From the NCBI GenBank assembly GCA_040902535.1, contig JBBDXD010000019.1:132773-196772 (forward strand): a DNA stretch of 64,000 nt, written 5' to 3'. Of the stretch, positions 17,451 to 25,843 are shown piece by piece. Under the pieces are notes generated by a model. It had not been told where the DNA came from, ran no database searches, and was given only the letters and a program-made list of their open reading frames with translations. The position numbers and the translations under genes are program-made. How positions within the stretch are numbered: position 1 is the first letter of the stretch; every line of letters begins with the position of its first letter. Source of the DNA: Dehalococcoidia bacterium. Its GTDB lineage: Bacteria; Chloroflexota; Dehalococcoidia; DSTF01; JACRBR01.

Positions 17451-18497
17451 GTGAGCTGGACGGTGGAAGCTGATCACTCCGCCCGCCAACAACTGACACG
17501 ACACAATCACTTCGTCCCGCAAGGGTATCTTCGAAGATGGACGAACGACGGGAATCATCTTTTTTCGTACAGGACTCTTGTCTCCCATTCGTCGGTCCCA
17601 CTCTGGAAGCTGTCCTCAACACGCGGCGTCGCGTTTCAGAGAGACCTATACAGCACGTTTTCGGGTAGCAAGGAAGCTGACGGACTCGAAAGATGGCTCG
17701 CCAAAGAGTTCGAAGCGCCGGGAATGGATGCGGTACAAAAGGTCGTGGATGGCGCTCGGCTTAAGCGGCAAGACTGGCATAACTTGATCCGTCTTCTCGC
17801 CGCTCAAGACGTTCGCACGCCGCGGCAATTTCTTGAGTCGATGCAGCGCTGGCAAAGCGAGATGCCTGAACTGCTTGAACGAACTGCACGCGAATCCCTA
17901 GCCGAATTCACTGCAGCGAAGCGAGATGGCCGGCAACTGCCCATCAGCACCGAACCCAATGCGTTTTCGGACGTCTTGAGGGTAACCGTTGATCGGAATC
18001 AGTCAGTGGTAAAAAGCGAGGTTACACTAGGTCGGGGACTCTTCGCGGCACAGATTCGACACGCGTTGACGACCACAGTTCAGGCTCTGAAAGAACACGA
18101 CTGGCAGATCTTGGAACCCGCGAATGGGCACGACTGGATCACGAGCGATCACCCGGTTCTGAAGCTCAACTACTATGGAGCGAGCGGCTACGACTTCGGT
18201 GGGGGATGGGGCAGGCGGAACACCAATCTGATCATGCCGCTAACGCCCGAACATCTTCTACATACCCAGGTGGGGACAAGAGGTAGGCGCCGCGAGCAGT
18301 TGTCCGTCGAAGGCACGACGCTGTTCCAGCGTTTCTTGGCAGAACGCGCCCACCGTGCCATATTCGCAAATAAGCCCATGGATTGGGTTGGTGAGGTTCG
18401 GACTAGGATCGTTGATGCTGCCCAATACGAGGGCGAGCAACGAGCCTGGCAACGATGGCCAATCGAGCAGCTGGCATCTGAGATCGAGGCGAACTGA
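17451..18497 (+). CDS. DUF4238 family protein, likely acquired
   Basis: About 348 residues from a GTG at 17451 (GGAGAG just before it); the open frame extends to 17379 but that part is hydrophobic and lacks similarity. The DUF4238 signature is clear: TRHNHFVPQGYLRRWTNDG near the N-terminus and DWITSDHPVLKLN in the C-terminal half. The family has no proven activity. Base composition is visibly more AT-rich and codon use more mixed than in neighbours, and the gene sits beside a truncated GNAT, both signs of horizontal transfer. It is convergent with the helicase gene, with a 9-base gap. Confidence 0.85.
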   Translation: MSWTVEADHSARQQLTRHNHFVPQGYLRRWTNDGNHLFSYRTLVSHSSVPLWKLSSTRGVAFQRDLYSTFSGSKEADGLERWLAKEFEAPGMDAVQKVVDGARLKRQDWHNLIRLLAAQDVRTPRQFLESMQRWQSEMPELLERTARESLAEFTAAKRDGRQLPISTEPNAFSDVLRVTVDRNQSVVKSEVTLGRGLFAAQIRHALTTTVQALKEHDWQILEPANGHDWITSDHPVLKLNYYGASGYDFGGGWGRRNTNLIMPLTPEHLLHTQVGTRGRRREQLSVEGTTLFQRFLAERAHRAIFANKPMDWVGEVRTRIVDAAQYEGEQRAWQRWPIEQLASEIEAN

Positions 18498-18506
18498 ACT
18501 CGGTCG

Positions 18507-19727
18507 TTACCGGCGGCCGAAGGCGGGCTTACGCCGCGATCCGAAGCCCGACATGGTGTTGCGTCGGGAGCCGACTTTCGGCTGTGTCTTCGGCGGGTCG
18601 ACCTTGATCTCTTCGCCCTCGGGCGTCAGGCGCGGGAGCGTGCGGCCGAGGCCGCGTTCGATCTCGCGCCACTTCGGCAGGTCGGCGGGGCCGAGCAGCG
18701 TGATCGCGCTGCCGGAGCGGCCCATGCGGCCGGTGCGACCGACGCGGTGCGTGAACAATTCGTGGGTCTCGGGCAGTTCGAAGTTGATGACGCGCGTGAT
18801 GTGCAGCACGTCGAGGCCGCGCGCGGCGACGTTCGTCGCGAGCAGGACCGGCGTCTTGCCTTCGCGGAAGCGCTTGATCACGCGGTCGCGCTGGCTCTGG
18901 CTCAGGTTGCCCTGCAGCACGTCGACGTCGTAGCCGAGACGCTCGAGCTTTACGCCGAGGTTGCGCACGCCGTGCTTGGTGCGACCGAAGACCAGCGTCG
19001 TGCCTTCGGTCACTTCGTCGAGCAAGCGCTTGAGGACGTTGAACTTGTCCTCGCGCCAGACTTCGTACACGACGTGGTCGATCTCGGGCGCTTCGGTCTC
19101 GTCTTCGGTCGCGGTTTCGATGACGACCGGGTGCTTGAGGTGCTTGGTCGAGACCTTGTGTACCCACTCGGGCGTCGTTGCGGAAAAGAGCGACATCTGC
19201 CGCTCCTTCGGCGCCATGGCGAGGATGCGCTCGACATCGGGCGCGAAGCCCTGGTCGAGCATCTGGTCTGCTTCGTCGAGCACGAGGTACGTGACGCCCT
19301 CGAGCGTCATCGTGCCGCGCTGCAGGTGGTCGAGCACGCGCCCCGGCGTACCGACGCAGATCTGAGCGCCGCGATAGATGGCGTCCTGCTGGGGTCCGAA
19401 CGCGCGGCCACCGAAGATGACCGTCGTGCGAATGCCCGAGCCGCGCGTCACCTGGTCGATGACGGCGTGAACCTGCTGGGCAAGCTCACGCGTCGGGACG
19501 AGCACGAGCGCCTGGAGCCAGCGGTCTTTGACGGAGATCTTGTGGATGAGCGGCAGGCTGAACGCGAGCGTCTTACCGGAGCCCGTAAAGGCCTGCCCGA
19601 TGACGTCTTTCCCCTCCATGAGCGGCGGGATCGACGCCTCCTGGATCGTCGTGGGTACGACGATATCCATCGCTTCGAGAGCCTTCATCACTGAAGGCCG
19701 AAGCCCGAATTCACTGAACGTAGACAA
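18507..19727 (-). CDS. DEAD-box ATP-dependent RNA helicase
   Basis: 406 residues. All helicase motifs are present: Q motif (PTTIQEASIP), Walker A AFTGSGKT (46-53), PTRELAQQ, GTPGRVLDHL, VLDEADQML, SATTPEWV, and in domain 2 VFGRTKHG, LLATNVAARGLDV and HRVGRTGRMG. The basic Gly/Arg-rich tail (about 375-406) is a typical RNA-binding extension. Likely roles are ribosome assembly or RNA turnover. It is close to the CshA/RhlE-type enzymes; no finer call is possible. Confidence 0.94.
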   Translation of the reverse strand: MSTFSEFGLRPSVMKALEAMDIVVPTTIQEASIPPLMEGKDVIGQAFTGSGKTLAFSLPLIHKISVKDRWLQALVLVPTRELAQQVHAVIDQVTRGSGIRTTVIFGGRAFGPQQDAIYRGAQICVGTPGRVLDHLQRGTMTLEGVTYLVLDEADQMLDQGFAPDVERILAMAPKERQMSLFSATTPEWVHKVSTKHLKHPVVIETATEDETEAPEIDHVVYEVWREDKFNVLKRLLDEVTEGTTLVFGRTKHGVRNLGVKLERLGYDVDVLQGNLSQSQRDRVIKRFREGKTPVLLATNVAARGLDVLHITRVINFELPETHELFTHRVGRTGRMGRSGSAITLLGPADLPKWREIERGLGRTLPRLTPEGEEIKVDPPKTQPKVGSRRNTMSGFGSRRKPAFGRR

Positions 19728-19932
19728 ATGTGTACCTTTCGTCGGAGATTTCTTCTCGACGACCAGTGCGAAACAGGGGCCGTTGCACTGGGATGTTCAG
19801 TGGGAGGCAATCGCAGCGGACGTTTTCTGAAGATCTTATGTGTCGAGTATACGGTCCGGGGGGCCGCCTCACAAATCGGCATACGCCCTAGATTCGCCCG
19901 CAGACTCGCCCACAGGCCCTCCTGGAGTCCGC

Positions 19933-20787
19933 ATGAGCTTCGAAACCATCGAGTACAGCGCTGAAGGCGGGGTGGCCCGGACCGTCCTCGACCGGCCGGA
20001 GCGGATGAACGCGATCAACACGCAACTCGTGGCTGACCTGCGGGCGGCCGTCATCGCCGCGAACGACGATACGGCCGTGAAGGTGCTCGTGCTGAGCGGC
20101 GCCGGGCGCGCCTTCTGCGCCGGCTACGACCTGGATTGGGGCACGAAAGCAGAGGACGCCAACCAGCGTTCGATGGCCGGGCAGTGGGACCCGGTGCGGG
20201 ACTACATGGGCATGTCGCGCAACGTCCGCGCTTACATGTCGCTGTGGGAGAGCCCAAAGCCCGTGATCGCGCAGGTACACGGATGGTGCGTCGGCGGCGG
20301 CACGGACCTGGCGCTGTGCAGCGACCTGATCTTCATGGCGGAGGACGCGCAGATCGGTTATCCGCCGGCACGCATCTGGGGCGAGCCGACGACCGTCATG
20401 TGGGTGTACCGCCTCGGCCTCGAGCACGCGAAGCGGCTGATGCTCACCGGTGAATCGCTCACCGGCGTGGAGGCGGAGCGTCTCGGCCTGGCGTCGAAGG
20501 CTGTGCCGTCGGAGCAGCTCGCGGGCGACGTCGACGCGATGGCGCGCAAGCTCGCGACGATCCCGCTCAATCAACTGGTGATGAGCAAGCTGCTCGTGAA
20601 CCAGGCGTACGAGAACATGGGGCTGCGCACGTCGCAGCTCATCGGCACGGTGTTCGATGGCATCGCGCGGCACACGCCGGAGGGCGTCGCATGGCGCGAC
20701 ATGGCAATGAAGGACGGCTTCCGCGAGGCGGTGCGCCGGCGTGATGCGCCGTTCGCGGATTACGGGGAGCGCGGGAGCAACTCATGA
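19933..20787 (+). CDS. Enoyl-CoA hydratase/isomerase family protein (crotonase)
   Basis: 284 residues from the ATG at 19933 (CTGGAG upstream). Crotonase features: VLDRPERMNAINTQL, the oxyanion-hole strand LSGAGRAFCAGYDLDWG, and CVGGGTDLALCSDLIFMAED. The two glutamates that catalyse hydration in enoyl-CoA hydratase appear as Asp (GGGTDLAL) and a non-acid (GYPPARIWG), so this is probably not a standard hydratase; related family members act as isomerases, lyases or hydrolases. Its last 216 bases recur, decayed, at 23538-23752 beyond the KaiC-like cassette. Confidence 0.88.
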   Translation: MSFETIEYSAEGGVARTVLDRPERMNAINTQLVADLRAAVIAANDDTAVKVLVLSGAGRAFCAGYDLDWGTKAEDANQRSMAGQWDPVRDYMGMSRNVRAYMSLWESPKPVIAQVHGWCVGGGTDLALCSDLIFMAEDAQIGYPPARIWGEPTTVMWVYRLGLEHAKRLMLTGESLTGVEAERLGLASKAVPSEQLAGDVDAMARKLATIPLNQLVMSKLLVNQAYENMGLRTSQLIGTVFDGIARHTPEGVAWRDMAMKDGFREAVRRRDAPFADYGERGSNS

Positions 20788-20935
20788 TGCGGTCGTTCGG
20801 AGGAGGAAGCAGTAGTGTTATTTCGTGCAAACTGTTACACGGATGCAACTTTCAGATCGCTCATTTGATGACTCAAGCGGCGAGGCTGGATAGCATTCGG
20901 CGATGGAATAATCCGGAGCGACCGGTTAGGGAGCC

Positions 20936-21295
20936 ATGGGTCACGAACGGCTGAAACGTTACGAATCCAACCTGGTCGAGCTCCGCATGAAGCTCATAAG
21001 GACGCTCGGGATTGACGCGGTGGACGTGGTGATGAGACGTGCTATCGCCGAAGTGTCCAACAGTTATCCCGCGCTGTCGCTGATCAGATGCGTGGACGAG
21101 CAGGTCGTATTCGACGGCACTGAGGCCGCGTTGGCCGGCGCAGCCGATGATCAGATCGATGCGGCATTCGAGGCGTTAAACAGCGTGATGCTGCTCGTCA
21201 TCGCGCGAATCCTTGGTCGTGAAATCGCTTCCCGGCTCGCCGAGGGTGTGGAGGCTCACCACCTCATGAAAGGGATCCCCCATGACGGTCCGTAG
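20936..21295 (+). CDS. Small helical protein encoded with KaiC-like ATPase
   Basis: 119 residues from an ATG at 20936 with AGGGAG before it. Mostly helical: residues 1-40 (LKRYESNLVELRMKLIRTLG and onward), a short strand pair (ALSLIRCVDEQVVFDG), then a long helix (DDQIDAAFEALNSVMLLVIA and RILGREIASRLAEGV). Its end overlaps the KaiC-like start by 14 bases, so translation is coupled and the proteins probably work together. I do not recognise a family. It could be a regulator or adaptor of the ATPase, by position only. Confidence 0.72.
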   Translation: MGHERLKRYESNLVELRMKLIRTLGIDAVDVVMRRAIAEVSNSYPALSLIRCVDEQVVFDGTEAALAGAADDQIDAAFEALNSVMLLVIARILGREIASRLAEGVEAHHLMKGIPHDGP

Positions 21296-22700
21296 CGGGC
21301 TTCGGAACCTCGACCGCGTAACGACGGGCGTGGATTCGCTGGATGACATCCTGGAAGGGGGCATCCCCCAGTACTCGATCGTCTTCGTCGCCGGTCTACC
21401 GGGAACGGGGAAGACCATCCTTTGCGAGCAGGCGTTGTTCGCCAACGCAAGGCACGGCACGTGCCTCTACATGAGCACGTTGTCTGAGCCGGTCATGAAG
21501 ATGCTGCGCTTCGGCCAGCGTTTTGAGTTCTTCGATTCGACCGCGCTTGGACACGACGTGATCTATAGCGACCTGGGCGCAAGCATCCGCAGGGGCGGCG
21601 CAGACGGATTCCTTGCGGAACTCGAGCGATTAGTCCAGGAGCATCGGCCCAGCTTCATCGTGATCGACAGCTTCAAAGTCCTCCGTGAAGAGTTCGATGA
21701 AGACCGGGCTTTCCGGAAGTTCGCCGCAGATCTGATGGCGATGCTCAGCACGTGGGAAGTGACGTCATTCCTGGTCGGTGAGTACTCCGAGCGTGACATC
21801 CGGGAGCGACCGGAATTCGCCATCGCGGATGGCATCATTCACCTGTACGGGACTGAGGAATCGCTCCGCCAGAAGCGCTATTTGCGGATCATGAAGATGC
21901 GCGGGACGTCCGTCTTCTCCGGCGAGCACTACTTCGACATCTCGACCAACGGCGTGACCGTGTATCCGCGCATGAACCCAGAGGTTGTTGGCGAGTACGC
22001 GATCCCGGAGGGACGCATTGGCTCCGCCGTGATCGGACTGGCGGACATGATGAGCGGGGGTGTAGAACGTTCGACAGTCACGATCATTACTGGCCGCACA
22101 GGTTCTGGAAAAACGATTGTCGCGCTCAGCATGCTTGTGTCCGCGGCGCGAGCCGGCCTTCCTGCGCTTCTGCTGACGCTGGAGGAAAGCCCCGCTCAAA
22201 TCTCCCGCAACTTTCGCAGCTTCGGCTGGGAAGTCGACTCGCTCCGCGAACATGGCTTGCTGGACGTGCTGCACGTTTCGCCTTCCGAAGTCGATCTCGA
22301 TGCGCATGCTGTGCTGCTGAAAGAGCGGGCAGAGCGTATTCAGGCCAAAGTGGTGGTGATCGACAGCATCACCTCGTTTCAGGCCGCGGTACCCGACGAG
22401 CAGAAGTACACTGGCTATCTCTGGGCGATCGCGGACTACTTCAAGCGCTCCGGTGTGGCCGTTCTGATGACGAATGAGTTGACTTCGGGAGACTCCTTTG
22501 TCGAGCGAAAGGTCTCTTTCGTGGCGGATAACATTGTGTCACTTGCATTCAGTCAACGTGGCGCTGAGCGCATCAGGACGGTGAGCGTGCTCAAGACGCG
22601 AGGAAGCCCGCATGAAAACGTGGCGCGCGAACTTCTAATTGCTCAGGACAAGGTATCCGTCGGTGAACCCGTGACGCTCAACGGGTCATATGTTGGCTAA
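21282..22700 (+). CDS. KaiC-like tandem RecA-fold ATPase
   Basis: 472 residues, two KaiC domains. Domain 1 (about 12-235): Walker A GLPGTGKT (38-45), Walker B FIVIDS (125-130). Domain 2 (about 243-472): Walker A GRTGSGKT (271-278), catalytic Glu pair LLTLEES (301-302), Walker B VVVIDS (357-362). In domain 1 the Glu pair reads SE rather than EE. In domain 2 the position of KaiC's Ser/Thr autophosphorylation pair reads Ser-Phe (VSFVADNI, 411-418). No KaiA or KaiB gene is seen. Such solitary KaiC homologues are signalling ATPases outside cyanobacteria. Converges on, and overlaps by 15 bases, a response-regulator gene. Confidence 0.88.
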   Translation: MTVRSGLRNLDRVTTGVDSLDDILEGGIPQYSIVFVAGLPGTGKTILCEQALFANARHGTCLYMSTLSEPVMKMLRFGQRFEFFDSTALGHDVIYSDLGASIRRGGADGFLAELERLVQEHRPSFIVIDSFKVLREEFDEDRAFRKFAADLMAMLSTWEVTSFLVGEYSERDIRERPEFAIADGIIHLYGTEESLRQKRYLRIMKMRGTSVFSGEHYFDISTNGVTVYPRMNPEVVGEYAIPEGRIGSAVIGLADMMSGGVERSTVTIITGRTGSGKTIVALSMLVSAARAGLPALLLTLEESPAQISRNFRSFGWEVDSLREHGLLDVLHVSPSEVDLDAHAVLLKERAERIQAKVVVIDSITSFQAAVPDEQKYTGYLWAIADYFKRSGVAVLMTNELTSGDSFVERKVSFVADNIVSLAFSQRGAERIRTVSVLKTRGSPHENVARELLIAQDKVSVGEPVTLNGSYVG

Positions 22701-23357
22701 GCAATAGCCAACACCGTGAAAGTCCAGCAGAAGGGTAGGCCGCTCGGGGTCGTCGCCGAGCTTTTTGCGCAACGATTCGGCGGAAACGCGCAGATACTCC
22801 ATGTCTCGCGTATTCTGCCAAACCTTCGCAAGGATCTCGCGATACAGACAGACCATGCCCTTGTTTGCGGCGAGGTGCTTCAGAAGCGCCCACTCCGGCT
22901 CGCTCATCCTGATCACCGCCCCGTGGACGCGAACGATCTCACGGATCAGGTCAACTTCGACACCATCCGTCCGTACTAATGTTGCCTCGGTGTACGGCGG
23001 CTCCATGCCGAGCAGGAAGCGCACCCTTTGCAGAAGCTCGTCCTGCTCAAATGGCTTGACAACGAAGTCGTCCGCGCCAAGCGCGATCGAACGGGCATGG
23101 GTCTCCGACTCGTCATTCTCGCCGAGGACAAGCACTGGCACATTCAACGCCCGAATGTCTGAAATCAGTTCAAGCTGAACAGCACCATCGGCGGGCGCAT
23201 CGAGAATCACGAGCGATGGTTGCAGATGTTCGCAAGCTGCACGCGCATCCGAGGGCTGTGCCAACTCCAGGTTGAAGTCACGACCAAGTTCGAGTGCTGT
23301 CAGCAGACGCACGCGTGAGTCGGCGTGAACGAGAAGAATGACTGCCTTGTCGCTCAT
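22686..23357 (-). CDS. Response regulator with atypical receiver and OmpR-type DNA-binding domain
   Basis: 223 residues. Receiver domain (1-118): phospho-acceptor Asp in LVILDAP and the conserved Lys in FVVKPFEQDEL are present, but the acidic pocket is reduced (LLVHAD instead of a DD pair) and the switch Thr/Ser is replaced (VLGEND). The winged helix (about 130-223) follows the OmpR/KdpE plan, with EPEWALLKHLAANKG and SAESLRKKLGDDP. No histidine kinase is adjacent. It is convergent with the KaiC-like gene and shares 15 bases with it, which makes a functional link plausible. Confidence 0.88.
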   Translation of the reverse strand: MSDKAVILLVHADSRVRLLTALELGRDFNLELAQPSDARAACEHLQPSLVILDAPADGAVQLELISDIRALNVPVLVLGENDESETHARSIALGADDFVVKPFEQDELLQRVRFLLGMEPPYTEATLVRTDGVEVDLIREIVRVHGAVIRMSEPEWALLKHLAANKGMVCLYREILAKVWQNTRDMEYLRVSAESLRKKLGDDPERPTLLLDFHGVGYCLANI

Positions 23358-23403
23358 TCCGGCGTCCAGTGCACGGCCTGTCGTGACCCGGCTTAGAGCG
23401 CAT

Positions 23404-23431
23404 TCTATAGTCGCCCTTCCTGCAACGGCAA
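23404..23431 (-). promoter_or_regulatory. Predicted promoter of the response-regulator gene
   Basis: On the leftward strand -35 TTGCCG (23426-23431), 16-bp spacer and -10 TATAGA (23404-23409), placed 47 bases upstream of the ATG at 23357. It lies between the regulator and the crotonase-tail remnant. Confidence 0.4.
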
Positions 23432-23537
23432 CAAAACCCTAAAGAGGCGGTCCGCGTCGTCTCACATCGGTCTTCAGTACCTTGCCCCATCCCAACGCCA
23501 AACAGCAGGACACGGGGTGTCTACGCCGTCGAACCCC

Positions 23538-23752
23538 ACGATCCCGCTCTACCGGCTCGTCATGAGCAAGCTGCTCGTAAACCAGGCGGACGAGAACGTG
23601 GGCTTGCGCACTTTGCACCTCATCGGCACGATGTTCAACGGCATCGCGCGGCATACGCCGGATGGCATCGCATGGCGCGACATGGCGATGAAGACGGCTT
23701 CCGCCAGGCGGTGCGGCGGCGTGACGCGCCGTTCGGTGATTACGGGGAGCGC
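23538..23752 (+). pseudogene. Decayed duplicate of the crotonase 3' end
   Basis: 215 bases closely matching 20557-20772 of the crotonase gene (roughly 85 percent by eye). The translated product runs PLYRLVMSKLLVNQADENVG and on to GIAWRDMAMK, after which a single-base deletion (AAGACGG for AAGGACGG) breaks the frame. No N-terminal part is present. It could be a relic of a second crotonase paralogue or a partial duplication made when the intervening three-gene cassette entered. The stretch 23358-23804 holds nothing else beyond the regulator promoter. Confidence 0.8.
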
Positions 23753-23804
23753 CCGCCCTCCGCGTGAGCACTGGGCGTCGCTCTAATGTTGAGTGTGAGG
23801 AACC

Positions 23805-24599
23805 GTGAACGTCGACACTTCCGGACTAGTTCCAGAAGCACAACGACCAGCACGTGAGGCGGCCGAGGCGTGCCTGAAAAGCACAGGTGACCGGTGCATT
23901 GCTCTTGTCGCGGTCGGATCCGTGGTCAAAGGCGGATTCATCCCCGGATGGAGCGACATCGATATTCTGCTCTATCTCACCGACGACGCGTTCGACGACG
24001 GAACGCTGCATCTTCCTCTGGCGTTGACGATTCAGCGAAGTCTGGCAAACGTCGAGCCGGCGCCGTTTCAGTTCATCTCCTGTCTTGCCGTCCGCGCATC
24101 CGATCCGAGGGCCGCCCCGCCACTCGTACACGGTGCATACGTGTCGCTCGCCGGGATCGTGCCGTCCTCCGAAGCAACGCCCGAGGAGCTCCGCGCGCAG
24201 GCGCGAGAATGGTTTGCAGCCGCGGGACCGGAGCCGGGATACGTTGGCATCGGGTTGCTCGAACATGGCGGCGGGCGGTTGCCATTGCTGGTACGACGGT
24301 TGTGCGGTGAAGTCTGGCGTGCGCTGTTTCACGCTCTCGCATTGACGGAGGACCCAATTCTTGCATGGACGCTGCCGAAGCCTGCCGCCGTAGAAATGCT
24401 TCCAGGAGAAACAGCGTCGGGACGTAAGATTCGCGCGTTCTATCGATCCCTCACTGCGTACCAGCCGCATGACAGAGACTCGCTGGACGCCGCGCTGCGC
24501 GTGCTGACAGACGGTTTGGCATTTCTCCGAACGCTAAAAGCGGAGGCGGCGCTTGTGCTCGCGATCGGCGTCCCGAACCAACGGCTGCGCGAGATCTGA
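23805..24599 (+). CDS. Nucleotidyltransferase-domain protein
   Basis: 264 residues from a GTG at 23805 (GAGGAA upstream). The polymerase-beta-like nucleotidyltransferase motif is clear: VGSVVKGGFIPGWSDIDILL, with Gly38-Ser39 and metal-binding Asp51 and Asp53. The remaining 200 residues are helical, as in aminoglycoside nucleotidyltransferases and related kanamycin-type enzymes, but sequence similarity to any resistance enzyme is not evident. Could nucleotidylate a small molecule or protein. No adjacent HEPN partner is seen, so a MNT/HEPN toxin pair is unlikely. Confidence 0.75.
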   Translation: MNVDTSGLVPEAQRPAREAAEACLKSTGDRCIALVAVGSVVKGGFIPGWSDIDILLYLTDDAFDDGTLHLPLALTIQRSLANVEPAPFQFISCLAVRASDPRAAPPLVHGAYVSLAGIVPSSEATPEELRAQAREWFAAAGPEPGYVGIGLLEHGGGRLPLLVRRLCGEVWRALFHALALTEDPILAWTLPKPAAVEMLPGETASGRKIRAFYRSLTAYQPHDRDSLDAALRVLTDGLAFLRTLKAEAALVLAIGVPNQRLREI

Positions 24600-24689
24600 T
24601 CTCGTATCTCTTGCAGCTCAATCCGTAAACAACTCATCACGCCTAACCGGCAAGCAGACGAAACGCAGCCGCCCCTGCCAGCATCGACC

Positions 24690-24695
24690 TATAGT
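24690..24695 (+). promoter_or_regulatory. Putative -10 element of dps
   Basis: TATAGT in the context CCTATAGTGG, 43 bases before the dps start. The same CTATAGTG core precedes the genes at 10755 and 55352. No good -35 is visible. Confidence 0.35.
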
Positions 24696-24737
24696 GGAGA
24701 GAGACGGAAAGACCGCAGCAGACAGGAGGTTTCGAGC

Positions 24738-25220
24738 ATGGTTGCTCAGACGCAGACCCGCACCGGCACGGACGTCATGGAGTGCCTCGTACACGCACAG
24801 GCGAACGCCATCGCCAGTTACCTGAACTACAAGCGCTATCACTGGTTCACGTTCGGCGCTCATTTCCGCGACCTGTATCTCTTCTTCGACGAAGTCGCCG
24901 GCGAGGCGTTCGCGGAGATCGATCCGTTCGGCGAGCGGATCCGCATGTTGCACGGCGACCCGTTGTCGACGCCGCGTGAGATCGAGCGGGCGGCGACGAT
25001 CCGGATGGCCGAAGGCAAGGTGACGCCGCGGCAGATGCTGGAGGAAGCGCTGGCAAACGAGCGCAACATCATCGAAGGCATGCGGCGCGGGGCGAAGGTC
25101 GCGGAGGAGAGCGGCGACTACGGCACGAACGACCTGTTCTCGCAGCACGTGCAGACGCACGGGAAGTACGCGTGGTTCATCCAGGAGTTCCTGCGCAAGG
25201 ACGACGGGATGGGGGCGTAG
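24738..25220 (+). CDS. dps: Dps/ferritin-like DNA-protection protein
   Basis: 160 residues from an ATG behind a consensus AGGAGGT. The family forms dodecamers that oxidise and store iron and protect DNA in starvation or peroxide stress. The inter-subunit ferroxidase pattern is present: YKRYHWFTFGAHFRDLYLFF gives the two His, and the following DEVAGEAFAEIDPFGERI supplies the Asp/Glu ligands. The N-terminal tail is short and not Lys-rich, so direct DNA binding is uncertain. Monocistronic. Confidence 0.9.
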   Translation: MVAQTQTRTGTDVMECLVHAQANAIASYLNYKRYHWFTFGAHFRDLYLFFDEVAGEAFAEIDPFGERIRMLHGDPLSTPREIERAATIRMAEGKVTPRQMLEEALANERNIIEGMRRGAKVAEESGDYGTNDLFSQHVQTHGKYAWFIQEFLRKDDGMGA

Positions 25221-25249
25221 CCGTTAGGGGCGAGCGCGTTTCACGAGCA

Positions 25250-25276
25250 CTGGAGGCTGGAAGCTGGAAGCTGGAG
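25250..25276. repeat. Purine-rich CTGGAGG/CTGGAAG direct repeats
   Basis: Four near-copies of a 7-base unit (CTGGAGG, CTGGAAG, CTGGAAG, CTGGAG), between dps and the cold-shock gene. A similar array lies at 43261-43292 inside the nuo operon. Confidence 0.6.
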
Positions 25277-25353
25277 CGGGTGAAGTCTCGATCAACGTGA
25301 AGCTTGAACGAGACTTCGCTCGCGCCGCGCGGTCCTGTGGTGCGCGGTTTGAA

Positions 25354-25572
25354 TTAGCCGGCGAGGCGGACGTTAACGGCGCGGCTGCGGCGGCTGTCGC
25401 GCGGATCCGGTTCGGTGTCGAACTCGACGTTCTGGCCTTCGCTCAGGTCATCGAAGACGGCGCCGGCCTGCATCGCTGAGCCGTGGAAGAAGATGTCCTC
25501 CGAAGCTCCTTCCGGCCGGATGAAGCCGAAGCCGCGGTCTCGCACCAGTCTCTTGATCTGTCCGCCTGCCAT
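25354..25572 (-). CDS. Cold-shock domain protein
   Basis: 72 residues from the ATG at 25572 (AAGGAGAG upstream). Single OB-fold: GQIKRLVRDRGFGFIRPEG carries RNP1 (RGFGFI), followed by DIFFHGSAM (RNP2-like, FFH). It binds single-stranded RNA or DNA as an RNA chaperone. The loop after strand 3 (AGAVFDDLSEGQNVEFDTEP) and the Arg-rich RDSRRSRAVNV end match the longer actinobacterial/Chloroflexota-type proteins. Upstream bases 25573-25843 contain no further gene. Confidence 0.92.
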   Translation of the reverse strand: MAGGQIKRLVRDRGFGFIRPEGASEDIFFHGSAMQAGAVFDDLSEGQNVEFDTEPDPRDSRRSRAVNVRLAG

Positions 25573-25843
25573 GGAAACTCTCCTTGCGTCGTCGACGACG
25601 ACCTGCACCCACAACCGGCCGTATGCGCCGGCCCCTCGTCTCGGTACGTCTGTCGGAGCAGTTGGAAGCTTCAGCGGCAGGCGACGTCGCGATGAGGATT
25701 ATGCAGGAACGGTAGCAACCGTCCGCGAACGTACGCAAATGAGCGTCCCGGAGGAGCGTCGTGGCATAGCGGCGCCGGCAGGTTCCGCGTATTGCTGCGC
25801 CCGCCTACAATGCGCCCTGATTCGCATCGAGGAGGAAGCGGCC

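Noticed and set aside
23805-24599. Antibiotic-modifying nucleotidyltransferase or MNT/HEPN toxin pair
   Set aside because: Only the general nucleotidyltransferase motif is seen; no HEPN partner and no close resemblance to resistance enzymes.
25250-25276. Purine-rich short repeats as a CRISPR or phage site
   Set aside because: Only 7-base units without spacers or cas genes; simple low-complexity sequence.
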